This document shows, one piece after another, positions 1 through 5,269 of a stretch of 5,269 nucleotides of DNA. The notes below the pieces were generated by a model. It was given only the letters and a program-made list of their open reading frames with translations. It was not told the DNA's origin and ran no database searches. Positions within the stretch are counted from its first letter, which is position 1. The number at the start of each line of letters is the position of its first letter. The DNA lies in the NCBI GenBank assembly GCA_025450555.1, contig JANWHF010000187.1, positions 1 to 5,269 of the forward strand, written 5' to 3'. The translations under genes were made by a program, and so were the position numbers. This stretch comes from Tepidisphaeraceae bacterium. Its GTDB lineage: Bacteria; Planctomycetota; Phycisphaerae; Tepidisphaerales; Tepidisphaeraceae.

Positions 1-13
1 AGCCGCCGTCGCA

Positions 14-2875
14 TCAATTCTCCAGATGGAGATCGCCTAGCTCATAGTTAGGCGTATTGGGCGTGTATTCTATCGTGCGCTGCGCACTTTCGCGTCCATC
101 GGATGCACGGGCCTTAAGCAGATATCGCGTGTTGATGCTGGGCCCGGGTAGCGTAAATCGGCCGTCCGCATCCGTCAGCACGATCGGCGCCTTGGGCGTT
201 AGACCAAAGGTTCCATGCCAGGTCGTCACGTAAATCCCGACGTTGGCGAGCGGCTTGCCCTTGCCATCGACAACTCGACCAGCCAGTTGAGTCTTGGCGA
301 TCGGCGAGAGACGCAGGATCAGTTCCTTTTCGTCTCCCTTTAGTTCGATCGGCTGCGGCGTCCCCAGCGAACCCGCATGCGCATAGACACGAAATCCTCG
401 ATCAACCGCATGTAGGGTGAATTCGCCTTTGGCATCGCTCTTCACAACTTTGGTGGTTCTCATCATGGGGCCAGCGGGATTCTGCACCTCAACGATCGCG
501 CCCGCGACGGGCTTGCCTTGAGGATCCAGTACACGGCCCGCTAATCGATTTCCAGGCTCCGGCGTAAGCTTCAGGTCAATCTTTTGATCCTGCCCATCGA
601 CCGCGGTGATTTTCAGTTCATCGCCTCTGCGGGAACTAAATCCCGCCTGCGAGTATCCGTCCGGCGGCATCGAGGCCAGATAAATGGCCTGCGCGCCCGG
701 TGGAATGCGCAGCGTGTAGTTCCCGTTTTCGTCGGTTTCCGTCGAACCTGGATATTCCTTGGTGGACAGATCCAGAGCGGAAATGATCATGCCTGGCACA
801 CCGGCTCCGGTATCGCCTTTGATGAGGCGACCCGTTACCACCGTTCCCTTAACTAACAATAAATCCTGGCCCACTGTCGATTGCCGCGGGTTGACCACAA
901 CGTTGCTCAGAAAAGCCGCGGTCCAGGGGAAGTCCTTGTTCGCGATCAGATGAATGACGAATTTGCCGGGCAGAAGATGCTGAAAATGATAATGTCCGTG
1001 TTCGTCAGTCGTGGTCTGCTGCCCAGAGAATCCGATTCGACGATCGGCAAGGGCGATGACCCGCACGCCTGCGGCCGGTTTTCCCGTGCCTTTGTAAAGG
1101 ACCGTTCCTTCGATCGCGCCGCCATATTTTAGATGAAGCGTCGCGGGAAGGCTTTGCTTCCCGGCTCCAGTCTGGACACGCTCGGACATTAAAGGCTGCG
1201 CAAAATCTGGCCCGTCAATATGCAAGGACGTTTGTGATTGTTGTGGAAGCAGGGAAATCTCGCATGAACCAGAGGCATCCGTTTGCTGGGTGTCTTCAGA
1301 TGACCATTCAACTGGGAACTCAATTGAACGGGCTTCTGGAAAATCCGCCCGCAGCACCATGCCAGAGGCTCCAATGGAAGAGTAAACCGGCCAAACCCGA
1401 ACTCCCGCTGCCGGTGCCCCATCGGGCGCCACAAGCGTTACTCGAACCGACGAAGCGGGCAGTATGTGGATGACGTTCTCCTTTCCGCTCTTTGCCCAGA
1501 TAGCGCCATATCCCACGCCGACGGTCTTGGCGACAAGCGTTGGACGCGACTCCTCCGTCTCAGCGGTATCGCCGGCGATTTCAAAGCTGCCGTCCGCTCT
1601 TGAGCGTCCCTGAGCAACGGTCTCATGGTGTGAATTCGCTAATACGATTTGGGCGTTATTCACTGGCTTGCCGTCGGGCGATACAACTCTTCCCGAAAAG
1701 ACCTTCGATATATTTGCTGTTTGAGTTTGGCCAGCAGTCGTACCGCTGGGCGCGGCGGCCGTAGCGCGTAAGGATGCGATGGAAAACAGGATTGGAAGGG
1801 CAGCCAATGCGGCGAAGATCGCGCGCCATACGCTCATCGCCTCGCGGCTGCGGCGTCCATCAAGAACGGCTTTCAAGCGATTCTCGAGTGTCGCCTGGCG
1901 CGCCATGGCGATGGATCCAGGAATCAGGCTTTTGCGCGATCCAATCATTCTCGCCACATCAAGCAGGAAGCTGGCGTAATCAGCAGGGGAATCTTGACGC
2001 GATAACACCAGATCATCCGCCGCCTGTTCCTGCTCCCGGAGCAAACCGCGCGAGGCAAGCCATGCGAGCGGATGAAACCAGAAGACGGCGCAAGCAAATT
2101 GGCCGATGAATTGCGTGGCGGCGTCCCAGCGTTTTACGTGTGCCAGTTCATGGAGCAGCGCCATGCGCAGGCGATCATGTGACCAATTGCGCGCGTCGGC
2201 GGGAAGCAGAATCCTGGGCCGCAAGCTGGACCAAGTCATCGGCATGGAGCGATCGTCGCTCATGAGCAGTCTCGCATGTCGACGTACTTGAAGTTCGTGC
2301 GATGCTTCGGCAAAAAGTTCCGCGACTTCTCCTTCGTTAGCGACGGTGCTCCTGGCCGCCAGCCGACAGAGGCTGATGCGCGCCAATGCAATTCGCAACA
2401 GGAAAACGGCCAAGCCGATAACCCAGATCGCGATCGGCGCGCTGCTCAGGTTGCAGATTGGAGCGAGATGTTTCGATGATGGATTCGACCGGGCAGGCGC
2501 TATGCTCGATGGCGTCGGCGCAACGATCATTTGAGCCGAGCCAGTGAAATGGGAGACTTTCGAGGTTTTTGCGGGCTCCGAATCAACCGGTCTTTTCGGA
2601 AATTCGACCGGCACATCCGCGCGCCCAACATCCGCGGCCGATCGGACAAATGACTGCGATGGCGTCCCAGCCCAGTTCGGGAGTATCCGCCACGCGGGCA
2701 AGACGAGGCATAGCACGGGCATCACAAGGACAGACGCCAACGATACAAACCAGATGAGATGCCTGCGAGAGGCGGGAGCCGAAGGCATAATGGCGCGCAA
2801 TGCCCACGCGGCCAGCAGAATGGCCGTGGCCTTGATTACAACGTCGGCTGCAAACCAGAGTGTTGCAATATTCAT
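14..2875 (-). CDS. BlaR1-type M56 zinc metalloprotease with C-terminal carboxypeptidase-regulatory-like repeats
   Basis: This is an integral-membrane signalling protease of peptidase family M56 (BlaR1/MecR1), 953 residues from the chosen ATG. Visible parts in order: hydrophobic helix about 4-29, positively charged RRH turn, helix about 41-60, Pro/Ser/Ala-rich linker about 61-145, helix about 147-167, protease region about 180-335 with HELAH at 242-246, the FWFHPLAWLA segment near 265-273, and an EQAAD motif whose Glu283 fits the third zinc ligand. A further helix lies at about 350-370. The rest is a beta-sandwich repeat array. The positive-inside rule puts the protease in the cytosol and the array outside. 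No penicillin-binding SxxK/SxN/KTG domain is apparent, so the ligand is unknown. The gene follows the blaI-like repressor by 35 nt, and the protease probably inactivates that repressor. The ATG at 2875 has GAGG six bases upstream. Rival starts are ATG 2887 and TTG 2914 (overlapping the repressor stop); neither has a clear Shine-Dalgarno sequence. At roughly 950 residues it is far longer than classical BlaR1 (about 585-600). Confidence 0.9.
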   Translation of the reverse strand: MNIATLWFAADVVIKATAILLAAWALRAIMPSAPASRRHLIWFVSLASVLVMPVLCLVLPAWRILPNWAGTPSQSFVRSAADVGRADVPVEFPKRPVDSEPAKTSKVSHFTGSAQMIVAPTPSSIAPARSNPSSKHLAPICNLSSAPIAIWVIGLAVFLLRIALARISLCRLAARSTVANEGEVAELFAEASHELQVRRHARLLMSDDRSMPMTWSSLRPRILLPADARNWSHDRLRMALLHELAHVKRWDAATQFIGQFACAVFWFHPLAWLASRGLLREQEQAADDLVLSRQDSPADYASFLLDVARMIGSRKSLIPGSIAMARQATLENRLKAVLDGRRSREAMSVWRAIFAALAALPILFSIASLRATAAAPSGTTAGQTQTANISKVFSGRVVSPDGKPVNNAQIVLANSHHETVAQGRSRADGSFEIAGDTAETEESRPTLVAKTVGVGYGAIWAKSGKENVIHILPASSVRVTLVAPDGAPAAGVRVWPVYSSIGASGMVLRADFPEARSIEFPVEWSSEDTQQTDASGSCEISLLPQQSQTSLHIDGPDFAQPLMSERVQTGAGKQSLPATLHLKYGGAIEGTVLYKGTGKPAAGVRVIALADRRIGFSGQQTTTDEHGHYHFQHLLPGKFVIHLIANKDFPWTAAFLSNVVVNPRQSTVGQDLLLVKGTVVTGRLIKGDTGAGVPGMIISALDLSTKEYPGSTETDENGNYTLRIPPGAQAIYLASMPPDGYSQAGFSSRRGDELKITAVDGQDQKIDLKLTPEPGNRLAGRVLDPQGKPVAGAIVEVQNPAGPMMRTTKVVKSDAKGEFTLHAVDRGFRVYAHAGSLGTPQPIELKGDEKELILRLSPIAKTQLAGRVVDGKGKPLANVGIYVTTWHGTFGLTPKAPIVLTDADGRFTLPGPSINTRYLLKARASDGRESAQRTIEYTPNTPNYELGDLHLEN
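17..1699 (-). other. Tandem CarboxypepD_reg-like (beta-sandwich) repeat array in the M56 protein
   Basis: This is the extracytoplasmic part of the M56 protein, after its last membrane helix. Repeat starts share the pattern G-R/T-V-x(2-6)-G-K-P-x-A/N-x-A/V-x-V/I. Clear copies begin near residues 393 (FSGRVVSPDGKPVNNAQIVL), 587 (AIEGTVLYKGTGKPAAGVRV), 679 (VVTGRLIKGDTGAGVPGMII), 777 (RLAGRVLDPQGKPVAGAIVE) and 863 (QLAGRVVDGKGKPLANVGIY). A weaker copy begins near 477 (VRVTLVAPDGAPAAGVRV). Most units also contain the second signature, T/S-D-x-x-G-x-F/Y-x-L/I/F, for example TDENGNYTL and TDADGRFTL. The modules are diverged, so this is protein-level and not fresh DNA-level duplication. Such domains are commonly found in extracellular, often carbohydrate- or protein-binding, proteins. 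The ligand here is unknown. Confidence 0.75.
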
Positions 2876-2881
2876 GGGAAG

Positions 2882-2885
2882 CCTC
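2882..2885 (-). promoter_or_regulatory. Ribosome binding site GAGG deciding the M56 start
   Basis: On the minus strand GAGG is followed by a six-base spacer (CTTCCC) and then ATG at 2875. Neither upstream in-frame start (ATG at 2887, TTG at 2914) has a purine-rich match at proper spacing. The ATG at 2875 also places the first hydrophobic helix almost directly at the N-terminus, as usual in this family. Confidence 0.55.
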
Positions 2886-2910
2886 ATGAAAGATCGGTGC
2901 GCTGAGAGCC

Positions 2911-3294
2911 TCAATGCTTGCCGCTTCGCGCCTGCTCGATCAGCTCGGCAAGTCGCTTCATTTCCGCTTCAGACAATCGCGATTTAGGATCGGCAAGGTA
3001 TGAAGCCAGGGCCTGCTCGACCGATCCGTCGAAGAAGGTGTCGAGCAGCCTTCGCAGCGCGGAGCGAGCCGCCCGCTGGCGCGGCTGGGTGGGCTTGTAT
3101 ACGAATTCGCGTCCCTGGCGGACGTGCGTGAGATGCCCCTTGCGTTCGAGGATGCGCAGCAGGGTGCGGACAGCAGTGTTGCTGGGGGCGTCGGGTAGAG
3201 CTTCAGTGATTTGCGCGGCCGTCGCGGTTTCCCGCTCATAAACGGCCTCCATGATCTGCCGCTCGCGCCGGCTCAGATGCGGGTCGTGGGTCAT
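2911..3294 (-). CDS. BlaI/MecI-family winged-helix transcriptional repressor
   Basis: This is a 127-residue cytosolic DNA-binding repressor, the usual length for BlaI/MecI/CopY proteins (about 120-130). The N-terminal half is a winged helix. LSRRERQIMEAVYE (7-20) matches the family start, TATAAQITEALP (23-34) the second helix, and SNTAVRTLLRILERKGHL (38-55) the recognition helix. The wing is at about 56-66 (HVRQGREFVYKP). The C-terminal half (about 75-125, including FFDGSVEQALASYL) fits the helical dimerisation region where BlaR1-type proteases act in characterised systems. The ATG at 3294 is preceded by GAGGA with a six-base spacer. The M56 gene follows directly on the same strand, giving the classical repressor-sensor pair. 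Autoregulation is likely, since two near-identical 20-bp repeats lie just upstream. The symbol blaI is withheld because the partner has no beta-lactam sensor domain. Confidence 0.93.
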   Translation of the reverse strand: MTHDPHLSRRERQIMEAVYERETATAAQITEALPDAPSNTAVRTLLRILERKGHLTHVRQGREFVYKPTQPRQRAARSALRRLLDTFFDGSVEQALASYLADPKSRLSEAEMKRLAELIEQARSGKH

Positions 3295-3300
3295 GCCGGA

Positions 3301-3305
3301 TCCTC
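3301..3305 (-). promoter_or_regulatory. Ribosome binding site GAGGA of the repressor gene
   Basis: Minus-strand GAGGA followed by six bases (TCCGGC) and then the ATG at 3294. It is a strong Shine-Dalgarno match at good spacing and fixes the start of the BlaI-like gene. Confidence 0.7.
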
Positions 3306-3317
3306 GGAAAATATATG

Positions 3318-3396
3318 TGTTAAAATTTTGGCAGATGAAAGCGTAGTGAGGCGCGGGTCACGATGCAAGAATAAAATGTTAAAAATTTGGCGGATG
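3318..3396 (-). promoter_or_regulatory. Pair of 20-bp direct repeats, candidate operators of the BlaI-like repressor
   Basis: On the plus strand the proximal copy at 3318-3337 reads tgttaaaattttggcagatg and the distal copy at 3377-3396 reads tgttaaaaatttggcggatg. They match at 18 of 20 positions and start 59 bp apart. The proximal copy contains an imperfect palindrome (TGYYAAAATTTTRRCA, symmetric at 12 of 16 positions) centred between 3325 and 3326; the distal copy is less symmetric. The proximal copy ends 24 bases before the repressor start codon. BlaI-family repressors are dimers that bind paired sites in their own promoter, so these are the natural operator candidates. The classical TACA/TGTA half-sites of BlaI, MecI and CopY are not present. 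The repeats are seen directly; their role is inferred. Confidence 0.5.
3340..3368 (-). promoter_or_regulatory. Weak sigma70-like promoter candidate between the direct repeats
   Basis: On the minus strand TTGCAT (3363-3368) and TACGCT (3340-3345) are separated by exactly 17 bases. Each matches the sigma70 consensus at only three of six positions, so the support is weak. Transcription from it would begin close to the proximal repeat, where a bound repressor would block it. It gains plausibility only from that position. Confidence 0.2.
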
Positions 3397-3433
3397 GGAC
3401 GGTTACGTGGTCTTTTGGTGGGAGGAATCAGAT

Positions 3434-3456
3434 CGCTTGCGCGAAGCCGGCAAGCG
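3434..3456 (-). terminator. Hairpin downstream of oppC, possible terminator
   Basis: A perfect 7-bp stem (CGCTTGC / GCAAGCG) closes a 9-base loop about 30 bases after the oppC stop codon. On the minus strand it is followed by ATCTGATTCC and not by a T-run, so it is not a canonical intrinsic terminator. It could help Rho-dependent termination or protect the 3' end of the opp message. Its place between oppC and the repressor promoter region is where a boundary would be expected. Confidence 0.35.
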
Positions 3457-3486
3457 GCGGGATCACCGGAAGGGGAACTCTGTTCG

Positions 3487-4494
3487 TTACACCTTCGCCG
3501 CTTCGCGCTTGGGGTCGAGAACGTCTCGAAGACCGTCGCCGACAAAATTGAGACATAAGAGGGTGATACTCAGGAGGGCGCAGGGGGCGATCAGCATGTA
3601 CCAATAGTGATGGACCATATTGATCGCGGGGCCGAGGGCGTCGCTGGCCAGCGAGCCCCAGGTTGGCATCGGGGGCTGAATGCCAATACCCAGGAAGCTC
3701 AGGAAGGATTCCTGGAGAATCGCGGAAGGAACGGTCAACGTGGCGTAAACGGTGATGGGGCCAATGAGATTGGGCAGCAGGTGGCGCGTGAAGATGCGCC
3801 ATTCGGTCAGTCCGGCCGCTTTGCAGGCTTCGATAAAGGGCTGGGCGCGGAGACTCAGCACCTGTCCACGGATGACCCGCGCCATGGTCAGCCAGCTCAC
3901 CAGCCCGATGGCCAGGAACAGCACCGTGATGTTGGCGGCCGACGGAGAAACGCCGATCCTGCCCATCGCCGGCTCGAGCGCGATTTTGAAAAGAATGACC
4001 AGCAGGATATATGGCAGGCCATATAAGACATCGACCGATCGCATGAGCAGCGAATCGATCCAGCCGCCCCGATATCCGGCAATCAGTCCGACGCCCACGC
4101 CCAGAATGACGGAAATGACTGCCGCCGACACACCGATCGCCAGGCTGATCGCGCCACCCACCAGACATCGCGACAGCAGGCTTCGGCCCAGGTTATCGGT
4201 GCCGAAGATCATCCAGAGCGGCGAGATTGCCGGAGCTTTGCGCGAAAGAGCAGCGCTCTGGTTGTCGTAGAAATAGGAGTTGGGCTGGCCCGGCTTTGTT
4301 GAATCGCGTAGCGTGATCGGCAGCGTCGCCACGCAAAGCAGGATGATGATGACCAGCAGCCCGCCGCCCCAGACCACGCGTCCGCTGTGCAGCAGACGCC
4401 GGCCGATGCTGTCGGGGACGTTCTCGATCCGCGCCCTTGCGCCGGTGTCCGATGCATCGGCAGGATCGAGGATGGGGCGGGTGATAGCGGACAA
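3487..4494 (-). CDS. oppC: Oligopeptide/dipeptide ABC transporter permease, OppC-like
   Basis: This is an inner-membrane subunit of a peptide-type ABC importer, pairing with OppB to form the translocation channel; 335 residues from the chosen start. Numbered from that start, a first hydrophobic helix (about 42-60) follows an N-terminal extension. Next come a polar extracytoplasmic loop, the family motif FGTDNLGRSLLSRC (97-110), and further helices near 110-140, 154-174, 189-209, 244-266 and 298-318. The signature SWLTMARVIRGQVLSL (200-215) resembles OppC closely. The EAA loop, EACKAAGLTEWRIFTRHLLP (222-241), carries the conserved Gly (228) and contacts the ATPase. GDGLRDVLDPK near the C-terminus is also typical. 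TTG at 4494 is preferred because GGGAAGGA lies eight bases upstream; TTG at 4512 would add six residues but has no such site. There is no ATG near the N-terminus. E. coli OppC is 302 residues; the extra length lies in the N-terminus and periplasmic loops. Substrate cannot be told from the permease. Confidence 0.92.
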   Translation of the reverse strand: MSAITRPILDPADASDTGARARIENVPDSIGRRLLHSGRVVWGGGLLVIIILLCVATLPITLRDSTKPGQPNSYFYDNQSAALSRKAPAISPLWMIFGTDNLGRSLLSRCLVGGAISLAIGVSAAVISVILGVGVGLIAGYRGGWIDSLLMRSVDVLYGLPYILLVILFKIALEPAMGRIGVSPSAANITVLFLAIGLVSWLTMARVIRGQVLSLRAQPFIEACKAAGLTEWRIFTRHLLPNLIGPITVYATLTVPSAILQESFLSFLGIGIQPPMPTWGSLASDALGPAINMVHHYWYMLIAPCALLSITLLCLNFVGDGLRDVLDPKREAAKV

Positions 4495-4502
4495 AAATGC
4501 AG

Positions 4503-4510
4503 TCCTTCCC
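4503..4510 (-). promoter_or_regulatory. Ribosome binding site GGGAAGGA deciding the oppC start
   Basis: Minus-strand GGGAAGGA is followed by eight bases and then TTG at 4494. The other in-frame TTG (4510-4512) overlaps this purine tract and has no Shine-Dalgarno match upstream, so translation from 4494 is favoured. The site lies in the short gap after the oppB stop codon, which suggests coupled translation. Confidence 0.5.
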
Positions 4511-4516
4511 AAGGTT

Positions 4517-5269
4517 CTATGCCGTCGCCGTCACGTCGATGCGCGGATCGACCAGTGCATAGGCGACGTCCACGATCAGATTGAACGCCAGGAGAAATAC
4601 CGAATAGACCATCACTGTGCCGAGGATCAGCGTTTGGTCGCGATTGAGCACGCTGTTCACAAAATGCTGCCCGAGGCCGGGGATATTGAAGACTTTTTCG
4701 ACGACGAAGGAGCCGGTTAGCGTTGCCGCCGCCGCGGGCCCCAGGAAGCTGACGACCGGCAGACAGGCGTTCTTGAGCGCGTGCTTCCAGATGACGATCC
4801 GTCGCGAAACGCCCTTGGCCCGCGCGGTGCGAATGAAATCGCTGCTGAGGGTGTCGATCATCGAAGCGCGGGTCAGGCGGGCGATGTACGCCATCGGCGC
4901 AAGCGACAGGGCGAGGCCCGGTATCACCAGATCGCGCAGCGATCCCCAAGCGCCAATGGGGAACCAGTGAAACTCGGCATAACAGATCGCAAAGAGAATG
5001 GTGCCGGTGACAAAGCTCGGAAGACTGATTCCGATTAAAGCCACCGAAAGACTGAACCAGTCAAACGCGCCGCCGCGCTCGACAGCCGCCATCGCGCCGA
5101 TGGCGATGCCGCCATAGGTCGCAATGAGCAATGCAAAAATGCCCAGCGTCATCGAAACCGGCAGGGCATCGCCAATGATTTTCGAGACCGGCCATTCCTC
5201 ATAAGAAAAGCTCTGCCCGAAATCCCCTTTGAGCATCATCACCGGATAATGGGCCAGGAAGGTGTACCA
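4517..5269 (-). CDS. oppB: Oligopeptide/dipeptide ABC transporter permease, OppB-like (N-terminus cut by window edge)
   Basis: This is the first membrane subunit of the importer; 250 residues are visible and the reading frame runs open through the right edge. A GTG at 5242 could look like a start, but the nine codons upstream of it (WYTFLAHYP) continue the family alignment. About 55-60 residues, including the first membrane helix, should therefore be missing. In visible numbering, LKGDFGQSFSYEEWPV (13-28) is the typical OppB periplasmic segment. Helices follow near 37-62, 71-97, 112-131, 170-190 and 215-240. The EAA loop that docks the ATPase contains FIRTARAKGVSRRIVIWKHA (145-164). FNIPGLGQHFVNSVLNRD (194-211) and YALVDPRID near the end closely resemble OppB. 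oppC begins about 22 bases after the stop, so the two are cotranscribed. Substrate range (peptides or another solute) cannot be read from this subunit. Confidence 0.93.
   Translation of the reverse strand, partial: WYTFLAHYPVMMLKGDFGQSFSYEEWPVSKIIGDALPVSMTLGIFALLIATYGGIAIGAMAAVERGGAFDWFSLSVALIGISLPSFVTGTILFAICYAEFHWFPIGAWGSLRDLVIPGLALSLAPMAYIARLTRASMIDTLSSDFIRTARAKGVSRRIVIWKHALKNACLPVVSFLGPAAAATLTGSFVVEKVFNIPGLGQHFVNSVLNRDQTLILGTVMVYSVFLLAFNLIVDVAYALVDPRIDVTATA

Noticed and set aside
14..1699. Penicillin-binding (transpeptidase-like) sensor domain in the M56 C-terminus, making it a beta-lactam resistance sensor
   Set aside because: I see no SxxK, SxN or KTG motif series in a suitable order; the region reads as CarboxypepD_reg-type repeats.
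17..1699. Recent tandem DNA duplication behind the repeat array
   Set aside because: The units share only short protein signatures and differ widely at the DNA level and in length, so they are ancient or recombined domains and not a fresh tandem repeat.
2544..2987. Plus-strand open frame of 147 codons opposite the M56 and repressor genes
   Set aside because: No recognisable motif or ribosome binding site, and it is fully antisense to two well-supported genes.
3310..3315. TATATT as a -10 box for the repressor gene
   Set aside because: Transcription would begin within or next to the GAGGA ribosome binding site, leaving no usable leader, and no -35 box lies at proper spacing.
3428..4168. Second long minus-strand open frame (246 codons) inside oppC
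   Set aside because: Low-complexity composition typical of an out-of-frame reading of GC-rich coding DNA; the OppC frame carries all conserved motifs.
4209..4949. Long minus-strand open frame (246 codons) overlapping both opp genes
   Set aside because: It spans the oppB-oppC junction in another frame, is rich in Arg/Gly/Pro/Ser without any domain, and both overlapping genes have strong family motifs. It is a shadow frame.
5231..5242. GTG at 5242 (followed by ATG ATG) as the true start of oppB
   Set aside because: The frame stays open to the window edge and the upstream codons continue OppB-like sequence. The first membrane helix would be lost with this start.

Overview
All four genes in this window lie on the minus strand, read from high to low coordinates: oppB (cut by the right edge), oppC, a BlaI-type repressor, and a BlaR1-type M56 membrane metalloprotease carrying a long C-terminal array of carboxypeptidase-regulatory-like (CarboxypepD_reg) beta-sandwich repeats. 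The DNA is moderately GC-rich (high fifties percent by eye). A BlaI/M56 pair with CarboxypepD_reg repeats, next to OppBC-like permeases with extended periplasmic loops, best fits a Planctomycetota bacterium, perhaps Phycisphaerae-like. That assignment is an inference from gene content; there is no rRNA or marker gene to confirm it.

Region by region: (1) 4517-5269 and 3487-4494 encode the two membrane subunits of an oligopeptide/dipeptide-type ABC importer, in OppB-OppC order and about 22 nt apart. The ATPases and the binding protein are not in the window; any upstream partners would lie beyond the right edge. (2) 3295-3486 is a 192-nt intergenic region. It holds a hairpin just after oppC and, further on, an AT-rich stretch with two near-identical 20-bp direct repeats upstream of the repressor gene. 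(3) 2911-3294 encodes the BlaI/MecI-family winged-helix repressor. (4) 14-2875 encodes the M56 protease, which follows the repressor as the second gene of the same transcription unit. Only 13 bases lie beyond its stop codon.

How the genes probably work together: by analogy with BlaR1/BlaI and MecR1/MecI, the M56 protein would sense an extracytoplasmic signal, switch on its cytosolic HELAH zinc protease and cause loss of the repressor, derepressing this operon and unknown targets. The novel point is the sensor. The penicillin-binding domain that follows the last membrane helix in BlaR1 is absent, and about 580 residues of repeated beta-sandwich modules take its place, so a beta-lactam is not the expected ligand. 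The paired direct repeats are the best candidates for the repressor's own operators. No link between this switch and the opp genes is shown beyond adjacency. I found no RNA gene, CRISPR array, insertion sequence or phage feature.
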